From CAYFUF01 sp964346245 (lineage in GTDB: Bacteria; Bacillota; Clostridia; Tissierellales; Peptoniphilaceae): DNA of 47,857 nt. The stretch is taken from positions 1 to 47,857 of the forward strand of contig CAYFUF010000008.1 in NCBI GenBank assembly GCA_964346245.1, given 5' to 3'. The notes below the pieces were generated by a model, which ran no database searches, had not been told where the DNA came from, and was given only the letters and a program-made list of their open reading frames with translations. Position numbers and translations under genes: made by a program. Positions 7,420 to 15,484 of the stretch are shown one piece after another (within the stretch, counting starts at the first letter, position 1; each line of letters opens with the position of its first letter).

Positions 7420-8382
7420 ATGAAAAAATTTGTTGCATTAGTTTTAGCAGCGCTGCTTGCTTTAGTCGCCTGCCAAGATGCTTCTAATGATCAAGCATCC
7501 AGTGGGGACCAAGCTAGCCAGAGCAGCCAAGTTGTGGAAGAGAGTGTAGAGGACAGTACGGACACAGACAAGCCGGTCGTCTATACCACAACTTTTTCTG
7601 TCAATGATTTTACCAAGCGAATCGCTGGTGATAGGGTCGATGTCAAAAACCTCTTCGAAGGGGTAACCGACGCCCACCACTGGGAGCCAAGCCCAGCTGA
7701 TATCGTCAACCTCAATGAGGCAGACGCCCTGTTCATCAACGGTGCAGGCTTTGAAATGTGGCTGGAAGATATGATGGCCAACTTGGATGATGGTATCGAG
7801 TTTATCGATACGTCAGAAGGGGTAGACTTATTGGCATCAGACCACGACCATGACCACGGCGAGTTTGATCCCCACTACTGGATTAGCCCTGAAGATGTGA
7901 AAAAGCAAGCAGAGAACATCTACAAGGGTCTTGTTGCCTTGGATCCTGAGGGTGAAGCTAGCTTCAAGGAAAACTATGAGGCAGTGGAAGCAGAGTTAGA
8001 TAAGTTAGATGACGAATATGAGGAAGGCTTGAGGGAATTCGAAGGTAAAGCAATCGTCGTTCCCCACAAGGCGTTCACCTATTTGGCAGATGAATATGAT
8101 TTAGTACAGATTCCAATCGAGGGTTTGTTGGCCGATGGAGACCCCAATCCACAGCGGATGGCAGAGATTGTCGACTTAGCTAATGAGCAGGGCATCCAAT
8201 CAGTCTTCTATGACCCATATGGTTCAGACAAGACTGCCGGACAGATTGCTAATGAGATTGGAGCAGAACTGGCGCCTCTATATACCTTAGAATCTATTTC
8301 CGCAGAGGATGAGGCAAACAAAGAAGACTACTTCAGCCTGATGAGAAAGAATCTAGAGAGCATCAAAGAATCTTTCCGTTAG
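7420..8382 (+). CDS. Zinc (or manganese) ABC transporter substrate-binding lipoprotein
   Basis: 320-residue cluster A-I binding protein of the ZnuA/AdcA/TroA family, anchored outside the membrane and delivering metal to the permease. The start at 7420 has AGGAGG 6 bases upstream; a longer frame from 7378 lacks one. The signal peptide ends in LVAC (Cys18), followed by a Ser/Gln/Glu-rich linker. Metal-ligand candidates are DAHHWEPSP, the His-rich loop DHDHDHGEFDPHYW and VVPHKAFTYLADEYDL, ending with an Asp near VFYDPYGSD. The His/Asp loop favours zinc over manganese. First gene of a three-gene importer operon. It is shorter than streptococcal AdcA because it lacks the ZinT domain. Confidence 0.9.
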   Translation: MKKFVALVLAALLALVACQDASNDQASSGDQASQSSQVVEESVEDSTDTDKPVVYTTTFSVNDFTKRIAGDRVDVKNLFEGVTDAHHWEPSPADIVNLNEADALFINGAGFEMWLEDMMANLDDGIEFIDTSEGVDLLASDHDHDHGEFDPHYWISPEDVKKQAENIYKGLVALDPEGEASFKENYEAVEAELDKLDDEYEEGLREFEGKAIVVPHKAFTYLADEYDLVQIPIEGLLADGDPNPQRMAEIVDLANEQGIQSVFYDPYGSDKTAGQIANEIGAELAPLYTLESISAEDEANKEDYFSLMRKNLESIKESFR

Positions 8383-8408
8383 CAAGCATTTGAAAATGGA
8401 GAGTGTAG

Positions 8409-9080
8409 ATGACCACGGTTTACGACTTGGTCGATGTTAGTTTTCGCTATTCCAGCGACCCAGTCATCGACAATGTTACTTTTGCTATAGAAGCTGGCGA
8501 TTATGTCGGCATTATCGGCGAGAACGGAGGAGGGAAGACCACCCTTCTCCGTTTGTTGACCGGTGAAAAGAAGCCCTTATCGGGCAGCCTCCGCTTTTTC
8601 GGTAAAGATGGGATTACTAAGGATAATATTTTGCGCTTGGGCTATGTTCCTCAAACCAACCCAGCCAGCCGTTCATCCTTTCCCATTCACTGTGAGGAAC
8701 TGGTCGCTTTGGGCCTTGCCCACAAGCTGAAGCACCGCCCTTACCTCAAGCCAGAGGAGAAGGAAGCTGTCAATGATTCCTTAGCCCACTTAGGCGTCTT
8801 GGACTTAGCCAAGAAAAACTTTCACGAGCTCAGCGGAGGACAGAAGCAGCGGGTGCTCATTGCCAAAGCTTTGGTCAATAACCCCGATGTGCTCATCTTT
8901 GACGAGCCCACTGTCGGAATCGACGAGAAGAATAAGGCAAACTTCTTCCATATCTTGGACCACATGAACCAGGTCCACGGGATAACCATCATCATGGTCA
9001 CCCACGAAACAGGCCTGGGTGCAGCCCATTGGAATAGGACTTTCCGCATTGAGGGACACAGAGTGGAGGAAGTATGTTAG
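8409..9080 (+). CDS. Zinc/manganese ABC transporter ATP-binding protein
   Basis: 223-residue ATPase of the ZnuC/AdcC/MntB type that powers import through the neighbouring permease. Walker A reads GENGGGKTT, with an extra Gly where Ser is common. The Q-loop region is GYVPQTN, the signature LSGGQKQRVLIAKAL, Walker B VLIFDEPTVGID and the switch His is in MVTHE. It starts 26 bases after the binding protein and overlaps the permease start by 7 bases. Confidence 0.9.
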   Translation: MTTVYDLVDVSFRYSSDPVIDNVTFAIEAGDYVGIIGENGGGKTTLLRLLTGEKKPLSGSLRFFGKDGITKDNILRLGYVPQTNPASRSSFPIHCEELVALGLAHKLKHRPYLKPEEKEAVNDSLAHLGVLDLAKKNFHELSGGQKQRVLIAKALVNNPDVLIFDEPTVGIDEKNKANFFHILDHMNQVHGITIIMVTHETGLGAAHWNRTFRIEGHRVEEVC

Positions 9081-9973
9081 CTTACGGATTTATGCAAAAA
9101 GCGCTCCTGGTTGGTTTCTTCCTCGGCCTGATCATTCCCCTCATGGGGGTCATCGTCGTCAACCGCAAGACATCCACTATAGGAGATGCCTTGTCCCATA
9201 CCTCGCTAGCCGGTATCGGTTTGGGTTTAATATTAGGTATATCGCCTGTGATTGGGGCAATCATCGCCACCATCCTAGGCGCCTTTTCCATCGAAGTGGT
9301 TCGCAGGCACTTTCCGAATTATGGGGATATGGCCACAGCCATCGTCATGTCGACGGGCATCGGCCTTGCCTCTGTCTTCAGCGACTTTGTGTCCCAGTCA
9401 TCCAGCTTCGAGAGCTTTCTCTTTGGGTCGATTGTCACGGTCACAAACGCCGAAGTCTACGCCTCCATCTTTATCAGCATCCTGATTCTACTGATGTTCT
9501 TCGTCCTCTACTACCAGCTTTTGTACCTGAGCATCGATACGGAGGGAGCACGTCTAGCAGGCATCAAACGAAACCGCGTGGAGTTTATCTTCACATTGTT
9601 TTTGGCCATAACGATTGCCATATCCTCGCGCATCATCGGCGTCCTGGTGGTATCGTCTTTGATTACCATCCCCGTTGCCTGCGCAATTACCCTGTCCCTC
9701 AGCTACCACAAGACCATCATATCGTCCATGCTGTTCGGTGTTATCTTCGTCATACTGGGCCTAGTCATTTCCTTCTACAATAACTTGAAGCCAGGCGGGG
9801 CAATCGTCCTGACTGGCGTTGTTATGCTGATTCTCCTTCTCATCCTCCGTTCGGTCGTGAGTAGGACATCCAGAAAGACCAAGGACCTAGAGGAAGAAGA
9901 CGTGAATATACTAGGCGATGAAGGGCCATGCTTCGGCGAAAACTGCGGCCACCAGGAAGAGAGGGTAGACTGA
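9074..9973 (+). CDS. Zinc/manganese ABC transporter permease (ABC-3 family)
   Basis: 299-residue membrane protein with about eight hydrophobic segments, of the ZnuB/AdcB/TroC family. Recognisable stretches are GLIIPLMGVIVVNRKTSTIG, DALSHTSLAGIGLGL, FGSIVTVT, the DTEGARLAGIKRNRVEF cytoplasmic loop and GVLVVSSLITIPVACA. The C-terminus continues past the last membrane segment with an acidic tail ending CFGENCGHQEERVD, where Cys and His could bind metal. The ATG overlaps the end of the ATPase gene, and its stop overlaps the dtd start by one base, so four genes are coupled. Confidence 0.9.
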   Translation: MLAYGFMQKALLVGFFLGLIIPLMGVIVVNRKTSTIGDALSHTSLAGIGLGLILGISPVIGAIIATILGAFSIEVVRRHFPNYGDMATAIVMSTGIGLASVFSDFVSQSSSFESFLFGSIVTVTNAEVYASIFISILILLMFFVLYYQLLYLSIDTEGARLAGIKRNRVEFIFTLFLAITIAISSRIIGVLVVSSLITIPVACAITLSLSYHKTIISSMLFGVIFVILGLVISFYNNLKPGGAIVLTGVVMLILLLILRSVVSRTSRKTKDLEEEDVNILGDEGPCFGENCGHQEERVD

Positions 9974-10419
9974 TGAGAGCATTGGTACAAAAGGTTTCTC
10001 AAGCTTCCTTAACCATCGACGGAGTAGAGACCGCCTCCATCGGGAAAGGATATGTCGTCTTCCTCGGTATAGGCGCAAGAGATGAGCGAGGGGAAGCGGA
10101 AAAAATCTGGAAGAAGATATCCAAGCTCCGCATCTTTGAAGATAGTGAGGGCAAGACCAACTTAGACTTACAGACGGTTGGTGGGTCCCTGCTCATCGTT
10201 TCCCAATTCACCCTCCTGGCCGATTGCAAGAAGGGCAACCGGCCCAGCTTCATCGAAGCCGCAAGACCAGAGGTCTCAGAGCCCCTTTATGACTACTTCA
10301 TCAGCTTGGCCAAGAAGGACTATAAAGACGTTCAAACCGGCGAGTTTGGTGCCGATATGAAGGTGGCTTTAGTGAATGATGGCCCTTTTACCATATGGTT
10401 AGATACCGAAGACTTATAG
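9973..10419 (+). CDS. dtd: D-aminoacyl-tRNA deacylase
   Basis: 148-residue Dtd, which hydrolyses D-amino acids (and Gly from tRNA-Ala) from mischarged tRNA. Seen: MRALVQKVSQASLTIDG at the start, GYVVFLGIGARDERGEAEKI, the SQFTLLADCKKGNRPSF active-site motif and the C-terminal NDGPFTIWLDTEDL with the Gly-Pro motif. The start at 9973 (TGATG overlap with the permease stop) matches the family N-terminus exactly. Last gene of the transporter transcript, closed by a terminator. In many Firmicutes dtd follows relA; here it follows a metal importer. Confidence 0.93.
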   Translation: MRALVQKVSQASLTIDGVETASIGKGYVVFLGIGARDERGEAEKIWKKISKLRIFEDSEGKTNLDLQTVGGSLLIVSQFTLLADCKKGNRPSFIEAARPEVSEPLYDYFISLAKKDYKDVQTGEFGADMKVALVNDGPFTIWLDTEDL

Positions 10420-10422
10420 CCG

Positions 10423-10450
10423 CCAAGCCCAGGAAGGCTTGGGGCTTTTT
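10423..10450 (+). terminator. Terminator after dtd
   Basis: CCAAGCC/GGCTTGG hairpin (10423-10442), then GGC and five T residues. Confidence 0.85.
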
Positions 10451-10477
10451 ACTTGAAAAAAACATGAAGGAAGAAGA

Positions 10478-11011
10478 ATGGAAAAAAGAAAAGTAGTAAA
10501 AGCGTTTCAACCAATCACCCCCGCTATGGAGAGGAAGAATATCATTGCTTTGGTTGAGCCGGAGATCCCCTATAATACGGGCAATATTGCCAGAACCTGC
10601 GTAACGACCAACTCGGCCCTCCACCTGGTTAAGCCCCTGGGCTTCTCCCTAGATTCTAAGCACGTGAAAAGAGCCGGCTTGGACTACTGGGAAGAGGTGG
10701 ATTTGACCATCTGGGAATCTTTTGCAGATTTTAAAGTTTTTCTTGAGGAAGCTGTAGAAGAGGGCTACCAAGCGGTCTATGCCACCACCAAGGCGGACCG
10801 CCACCTGGGCAACCTGCAAGTGGACGGCCCCTGCCTGCTGATTTTCGGCAAAGAAACAGCGGGTCTGCCTGAAGACTTCATCCAGGCTAACCCGCAGCGT
10901 GCGATTCGTATTCCTATGTTTGACCGCTACCGGTCCTTGAACCTATCTAATGCGGAAGCTATTGTCCTCTACGAGGTCCTTCGCCAGCAGAACTATCCCG
11001 GCCTACACTGA
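10478..11011 (+). CDS. trmL: tRNA (cytidine(34)-2'-O)-methyltransferase TrmL
   Basis: 177-residue SPOUT methyltransferase that modifies the wobble base of leucine tRNAs. Family motifs: NIIALVEPEIPYNTGNIART, KPLGFSLDSKHVKRAGLDYW, LLIFGKETAGLP and the knot segment IRIPMFDRYRSLNLSNAEAI. A start at the first ATG is supported by AAGGAAG just upstream. The resulting 16-residue N-terminal extension before MERKNI is unusual, but no ribosome site precedes the inner ATG. Confidence 0.9.
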   Translation: MEKRKVVKAFQPITPAMERKNIIALVEPEIPYNTGNIARTCVTTNSALHLVKPLGFSLDSKHVKRAGLDYWEEVDLTIWESFADFKVFLEEAVEEGYQAVYATTKADRHLGNLQVDGPCLLIFGKETAGLPEDFIQANPQRAIRIPMFDRYRSLNLSNAEAIVLYEVLRQQNYPGLH

Positions 11012-11020
11012 GTGTTCGGC

Positions 11021-11470
11021 TTAGGCTGAAGCCAGCTCTCTTTCTAAGCAATCTAAGACTTCCTCGAAGGAGGTCACAAAGTGGCCATGTTTCAGCACAG
11101 CACCCAAGATATAATGGTTCATGCCCACGGTGGGCACATCATATTGGTTAGCGGACTTAAGCCTTATATCTGAGTTGACGCCGATGATAATCTTAGTATC
11201 TGTGTAGAGGGCAATGCCTAGTTCACAAGCCACACCCATATCCTCCTTGGATAGGTCGCAGATGAAGATATCGCATTCTTCCACGGCCTTGGTGTCACCA
11301 TCATAGATTGCGATGGGGGTAGGCAGAGTCTGCTTATCAGCATTGAAGGGTTGGTCGATAGGATTAAAGATGTCTAGCTGGGGGAAGCGGTCCCTCAGCA
11401 TTTGCCCTTCAAGCTTTCTCTGGGCGACATCGGCTTCGTTAAAGAGTGAACCTGCAACATAAACTTTCAT
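11021..11470 (-). CDS. Nucleoside 2-deoxyribosyltransferase family protein
   Basis: 149-residue protein with MKVYVAGSLFNEADVAQRKL at the start, a central IYDGDTKAVEECDIFICDLS and MGVACELGIALYTDTKIII, matching the Rossmann-like fold of the nucleoside 2-deoxyribosyltransferase family. These enzymes exchange nucleobases on deoxyribose during salvage. The Asp near DGD and the Glu in ACELG are the expected functional residues. Start chosen at 11470 with GGAGG 5 bases upstream; the longer frame lacks homology. Convergent with trmL, with only 9 bases between stops. Exact substrate is not determinable. Confidence 0.75.
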   Translation of the reverse strand: MKVYVAGSLFNEADVAQRKLEGQMLRDRFPQLDIFNPIDQPFNADKQTLPTPIAIYDGDTKAVEECDIFICDLSKEDMGVACELGIALYTDTKIIIGVNSDIRLKSANQYDVPTVGMNHYILGAVLKHGHFVTSFEEVLDCLERELASA

Positions 11471-11497
11471 GAATACCTCCATAAATGATTTGTCCCT

Positions 11498-11503
11498 ATT
11501 ATA
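11498..11503 (-). promoter_or_regulatory. -10 box of the deoxyribosyltransferase gene
   Basis: A perfect TATAAT on the minus strand, 27 bases upstream of the start; no clear -35 box accompanies it. The 185-base divergent region 11471-11655 also holds the start region of the DUF1002 gene. Confidence 0.4.
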
Positions 11504-11655
11504 CCTGAAGTTTTTTGCCCTTTGATAAAGTTCTGTAAACAAATCTTTATAAAGACTCCATAAAATATGGGTAAACTTATGGCATACTAAGGAAAATCTA
11601 GTTGGATGGTCTAAAGGCTGATTTAGCCAAGCTATCAAACGTATAAGGAGATCAT

Positions 11656-12630
11656 ATGAAAAAACTGAAAACGAAAATAATTACCGTTTTTCTAGCGGCT
11701 GTGTTGATCATTATTCCCCTAGGTGCAAATCAGGTCCAGGCAGCTAAGGTTGCTAAACCAGTATTCGCCTATGGAGAGAGTCTGACCGACGCAGAAATCG
11801 AGAAGACCAGAAGGTTACTAGGCGTCGAAGAGGGTGCCACAGAGATCGAAGTAATGATCAACGAATTAAACGGCCTACTGCATAACGACTACCCTTACTA
11901 CCAAGTCTACTCCTCCGTCTACATTGCTCCTAAGGCAGATGGGGAAGGAATCAATGTCGAAATCAAGACACCTGCCACCATCACCCACATAACGGAAACC
12001 CAGTACGAGAATGCAGCGATTACTGCTGGTGCAACTAACGTGGATATATCCGTTGCCTCCGTCAAGGCAGTTGATGGCTCCGGCGCCCTAGCTGGTGTTT
12101 ACAAGGCCTACCAGGAAGAGGGCAACGAGCTGCCACAAGTCAACGTCCAAGTAGCGCAAAAGGAGCTGGAAGTCACCTCTGAAATTAACGAGGAGAACAA
12201 GGACAAGGAAGGCTACTCTGATGACCTGCTCAACGCAGCCATCGCTGAGATTAAGGCCCAGATTCAAAAGGAAAAAGAAGAAGCAGGTGGTAACACGACG
12301 AATATCAACATCAATAATATCGTCAACACCATCATCAATAACTACAATTTACAAAACGTCCTCTCTCAGGACAACGTTCAGAAGATTGAGAACCTGATGA
12401 ATGACTTCTCCACCATCGAGTTCACTCAAGACCAAAAAGATGCTATCTCCCAGTTTGGCCAAAACCTAGTCGATAAAGGCGGTGAGCTACTCGACCAAGC
12501 CAAAGCCTCCTGGGACAACATCGATGAAGAGACCAAAGAAAACGTCGGCAACTTTTTCAGTAACCTATGGGATGCCATCGTTCAATTCTTTACTTCCATC
12601 GTAGATGCAATCAAGGGCCTGTTTGACTAA
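11656..12630 (+). CDS. Secreted DUF1002 domain protein
   Basis: 324-residue exported protein. A signal peptide (KKLKTK then a hydrophobic core IITVFLAAVLIIIPLGA and cleavage after VQA, about residue 29) precedes the DUF1002 region. That region has FAYGESLTDAEIEKTRRLLG, LNGLLHNDYPYYQVYSSVYI and TPATITHITETQYENAAITA. A Gln/Asn-rich middle (NTTNININNIVNTIINNYNL) follows and an amphipathic hydrophobic C-terminus, WDAIVQFFTSIVDAIKGLF, could associate with membrane. RBS AAGGAG. Monocistronic, with a terminator after it. DUF1002 proteins are common in Gram-positives and have no established function. Confidence 0.8.
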   Translation: MKKLKTKIITVFLAAVLIIIPLGANQVQAAKVAKPVFAYGESLTDAEIEKTRRLLGVEEGATEIEVMINELNGLLHNDYPYYQVYSSVYIAPKADGEGINVEIKTPATITHITETQYENAAITAGATNVDISVASVKAVDGSGALAGVYKAYQEEGNELPQVNVQVAQKELEVTSEINEENKDKEGYSDDLLNAAIAEIKAQIQKEKEEAGGNTTNININNIVNTIINNYNLQNVLSQDNVQKIENLMNDFSTIEFTQDQKDAISQFGQNLVDKGGELLDQAKASWDNIDEETKENVGNFFSNLWDAIVQFFTSIVDAIKGLFD

Positions 12631-12652
12631 GTAGCCCAAAGTAAATAAAAAA

Positions 12653-12684
12653 GCCAGAGACAAATCATTGTCCCTGGCTTTTTT
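12653..12684 (+). terminator. Terminator after the DUF1002 gene
   Basis: GCCAG-AGACAA paired with TTGT-CC-CTGGC at 12653-12678, followed by six T residues. Confidence 0.88.
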
Positions 12685-12851
12685 ATGGGAGGAAGAAGGG
12701 GGAGGCAAATACCCGACCTACACTAGCAGATTAAAACGCATAAATAACCATGAAATATGCGGATTTGTGTTTTATTCATACAGGGTAGATTAATTAAGAT
12801 TTCTAATAATTCGCTTAAAAAAGAGTAGAATTAGATACATTCTTATTAATG

Positions 12852-12907
12852 TTGACAGTTATTTTTTCACCTGCCTATAATGAAAAAGTAAGCGCAAAAA
12901 AGCGCTT
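12852..12907 (+). promoter_or_regulatory. Strong promoter and 5' hairpin of the FMN-binding lipoprotein gene
   Basis: Perfect TTGACA (12852-12857), 18 bases, perfect TATAAT (12876-12881). Right at the expected transcript start is a small stable hairpin, AAGCGC-AAAAAA-GCGCTT (12890-12907), of the kind that can protect mRNA 5' ends. The rest of the gene-free stretch 12685-12851 is AT-rich and holds a CGCATA/TATGCG hairpin at 12738-12761 but no recognised gene. Confidence 0.8.
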
Positions 12908-12936
12908 AAATTCACAGATCAAAAGGGGATCTATAT

Positions 12937-14076
12937 ATGAAAGCTAAACTAGCAATACTTGCACTTGCCTTATCTATGCTCCTAGTAGCCTGCGATAATG
13001 GCGGTGAGTCTACAGAAGAGTCAAGCGTTGAATCTTCCGTTGCCGAAACGAGTGGAGAAAGCGTAACTAGCCAGGAATCTGAGGAAGTTTCTGAGGAGTC
13101 TGAAGAGGTAACAGAAGAATCGGAAGAAGCTTCTGAGGGAACTGAAGAGGGCGGGGAAACTGCTGGCGGCATGGAATTAAGCCTACACCGCAGCTATTCT
13201 GCACCTAATGGAGACCGTGGCTTTGGCCGCTTTGTCGTTGCTTTGGTTGATGGCAAGATTGTTGATGTTGCTATCGATGAGTTCGAATTCCAAGATGCTA
13301 AGGGCGGCCTGACTGGCGTACCTAACTCTGATGGAGCTTTTGGAGAGGGCTATGCCGAAGGTAAAATCCTTGCCTCCAAACTAGAGAACAATGAAGCTTA
13401 CTCTGCTAACATGGCTGAGTTTGCTGGCGCAACCAATACGATGGAAGAAAACTACGAAGCCATCATCGAGTTCGCCAAGGGTAAGACAGTTGAAGAGCTT
13501 GAAGAAGTCATTAATGGCGCAACGCCTGGCCAACCAGTCGATGCCGTTACCGGTGCAACCCTAGCTAATACCGTTGGCTACCTACAAGGCATCGTTGATG
13601 CCGCTAAGGATGACACGGATGTTACAGTTGGCATGGTCAGTGATGCCAGTCAAGTTGAATTAAAATCCACCCTGGGTGCACCTCATGGTGACCGCAGCTT
13701 CGGCGATGCAGTCGTTGCTATGGAAGGCGACAAGATTGTTGCCGCATCAATTGATGAGTTCCAATTCTCCGCAGGCGAGGGCGTTCCATCATCTGATGCT
13801 GCCTTCGCAGAAGGTTACGCAGACCCAGAGACTCCACTAGTTTCTAAGGTCATTACCAGTGATAGCTACTCACAAGTCATGGCAGAGAAAGCGGGATCTA
13901 CTGTTGAATTCAAGGATAATCTAGCAGCAATCGAGGACTTCACTGCAGGCAAGACAGCAGCAGAAGTGCAAGAAGTTGTTGACGGTTCGGAAGGCGGTCC
14001 AATCGATGCCGTAACGGGAGCTACCCTAGCTGACACCGCTGGTTACCTCCAACTGATTATCGACGCCACGAAGTAA
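12937..14076 (+). CDS. Lipoprotein with two FMN-attachment modules (PplA-like)
   Basis: 379-residue surface lipoprotein. The signal peptide ends LVAC (Cys19); residues 20-78 form a Ser/Glu/Thr-rich linker. Two homologous modules follow (about 80-225 and 240-378), each opening with a Tyr/Leu-x-APxGDR(G/S)FG stretch, VDGKIVD or EGDKIVA, IDEF(E/Q)F, and closing with DAVTGATLA(N/D)T. That closing motif fits the D-x-x-(S/T)-G-A-T flavinylation consensus, with T208 and T363 as likely covalent FMN sites added by ApbE. Two FMNs on one lipoprotein recalls PplA of Listeria extracellular electron transfer, so an electron-transfer role is inferred. No apbE, ndh2 or eet gene is in this window. The strong promoter suggests high expression. 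Confidence 0.8.
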   Translation: MKAKLAILALALSMLLVACDNGGESTEESSVESSVAETSGESVTSQESEEVSEESEEVTEESEEASEGTEEGGETAGGMELSLHRSYSAPNGDRGFGRFVVALVDGKIVDVAIDEFEFQDAKGGLTGVPNSDGAFGEGYAEGKILASKLENNEAYSANMAEFAGATNTMEENYEAIIEFAKGKTVEELEEVINGATPGQPVDAVTGATLANTVGYLQGIVDAAKDDTDVTVGMVSDASQVELKSTLGAPHGDRSFGDAVVAMEGDKIVAASIDEFQFSAGEGVPSSDAAFAEGYADPETPLVSKVITSDSYSQVMAEKAGSTVEFKDNLAAIEDFTAGKTAAEVQEVVDGSEGGPIDAVTGATLADTAGYLQLIIDATK

Positions 14077-14103
14077 AAAATAGTTAATTGCATAGAATAA
14101 TGA

Positions 14104-14137
14104 AAGGGCTGTGTCAGATAAATCTGACACAGCCCTT
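14104..14137. terminator. Bidirectional terminator between convergent lipoprotein genes
   Basis: A perfect 15-base-pair stem, AAGGGCTGTGTCAGA / TCTGACACAGCCCTT, with a 4-base loop. T-runs are weak on both sides (ATGTTTT on plus), but placement between convergent stops supports it. Confidence 0.75.
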
Positions 14138-14151
14138 ATGTTTTAAATGAT

Positions 14152-15303
14152 TTACTTGCCGTGGTCGTAGTCGAAGTCGCGGATGCCGTCTTTAATGAAG
14201 ACGGAGGTAATGGTGACCTCGCCATCGTCGATGTGGCAGCCAAAGCCCATGGTCAGGACCACATTCTTGGGCAGCTGGAGTATCTTGCGCTCAATGCGAA
14301 AAGCGACGTCATAGGTGACTTGGAAATTCTTGGCATCTGTAGTTTTGAGGGCATCTGGGCCTTCATAGGGGAAGAGGTCAAGGAATCTGGGGTCGTTGTA
14401 ATGGTGGAGACTGTCGATTTGCTCCTCGATGACTTCCATCAGCTTGAGCTTAGCTTCCTTGTTGAGGGTGGAAGTGATGGCATCGATGCGGTTGGTCTCT
14501 TGGGCATTATCAGTGATTTGGTCCAGTATTTGGGTCATAAACTCGCGGATATCCTCTTCAGCTGCCGCCTTGGCTTGGGGGTTAAGTTGCAGCTGGTCAC
14601 CGCCGATGACTTCTTCGAAACTGACGATTTGCTTGGTGGACTTGCCATCCACGTAGAAGCTGTAGTCATCCAGGTCTAGGTAGGAAGGTTCGAAGGAGAT
14701 GGTGTAGGCACCCACCATGACCTTATTGAGGTCATAGATGCTCATACTGTCTTTCTTGAGGAAGTTGGGCTCTAGCGTTTTGCCATTGAGGCTGAAGGCA
14801 ATGCTTGACGGAACTTCCAACTCGACGATATCTTGGTAGAGCTCGTCGAATACGACTTTGCCATCCTTGGTGGGGAAGGTTAGGTCGTAACGGTCGTGGA
14901 TTGCGCCCATCTCTTGAGAGTAGACTTCAATATCAATGAAGCCGTCCTTGGCATAGACAAGTAATTCATCTTTATCCTTTTCGTAGACATCCCAATTGAA
15001 GTAATCTTCTAGGATAGATGTGGCTGCGGTGTGGAAGGATTCCTCTTCTGGTAGTATACTTAAGGGGACATAGACAGAAGTATAGAGGAGGTCGGGATCT
15101 TTTGTCATTAGGCCGACAGCGAAATCGTAGAGTGGGCCTGAAGTGACCGCTCTTCCTTTGTTCTCTGGTAAAGGTTGTTCTTCAGAGACTTCAACGACTG
15201 GAACTTCGATGCTTTCTGATTCTTGGCTTGTTTCTTGCTCTTCATTTTCACAAGCCACCAGGATGAGGGCAAGGAAGAGAAGGACTAAGAGTTTTCGTTT
15301 CAT
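14152..15303 (-). CDS. Unrecognised lipoprotein
   Basis: 383-residue lipoprotein: MKRKLLVLLFLALILVAC (lipobox Cys18), then a short acidic Glu/Gln/Ser linker. Start at 15303 is supported by AAAGGAGG; the frame could extend 22 residues further but without a ribosome site. The body contains FDVSLNGKTL-like and Tyr/Asp-rich beta-sheet stretches (SIAFSLNGKTLEPNFLKK, GAYTISFEPSYLDLDDYSFY) reminiscent of repeated beta domains in TcaA-type cell-envelope proteins. I cannot name the family. Convergent with the FMN-binding lipoprotein and divergent from another lipoprotein. Confidence 0.65.
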   Translation of the reverse strand: MKRKLLVLLFLALILVACENEEQETSQESESIEVPVVEVSEEQPLPENKGRAVTSGPLYDFAVGLMTKDPDLLYTSVYVPLSILPEEESFHTAATSILEDYFNWDVYEKDKDELLVYAKDGFIDIEVYSQEMGAIHDRYDLTFPTKDGKVVFDELYQDIVELEVPSSIAFSLNGKTLEPNFLKKDSMSIYDLNKVMVGAYTISFEPSYLDLDDYSFYVDGKSTKQIVSFEEVIGGDQLQLNPQAKAAAEEDIREFMTQILDQITDNAQETNRIDAITSTLNKEAKLKLMEVIEEQIDSLHHYNDPRFLDLFPYEGPDALKTTDAKNFQVTYDVAFRIERKILQLPKNVVLTMGFGCHIDDGEVTITSVFIKDGIRDFDYDHGK

Positions 15304-15421
15304 GGGACCTCCTTTCAATGAGGTTTTTGTCTTCGATGTAAACTTATGTGCTTTTTTATCATAAGGCATACATTATTTTACCATAGGGTCCATGTAGAGT
15401 ATTGAACAGAAAGTGAAGAAA

Positions 15422-15436
15422 TACCCAAAATGGGTA
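15422..15436. promoter_or_regulatory. Palindrome in the divergent lipoprotein promoter region
   Basis: TACCCA-AAA-TGGGTA is a perfect dyad 20 bases before the TATAAT of the plus-strand lipoprotein gene and 120 bases before the minus-strand one. It is placed like an operator; no regulator is recognised. Confidence 0.4.
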
Positions 15437-15484
15437 AAGTTCACAGATAGTTATCTATAATATCACAAATAATGGAGGATGATA

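Noticed and set aside
9019..9783. 254-codon plus-strand frame overlapping the zinc ATPase and permease
   Set aside because: It is rich in His, Arg and Pro, as expected for an out-of-frame reading, while the other frame encodes a clear ABC-3 permease.
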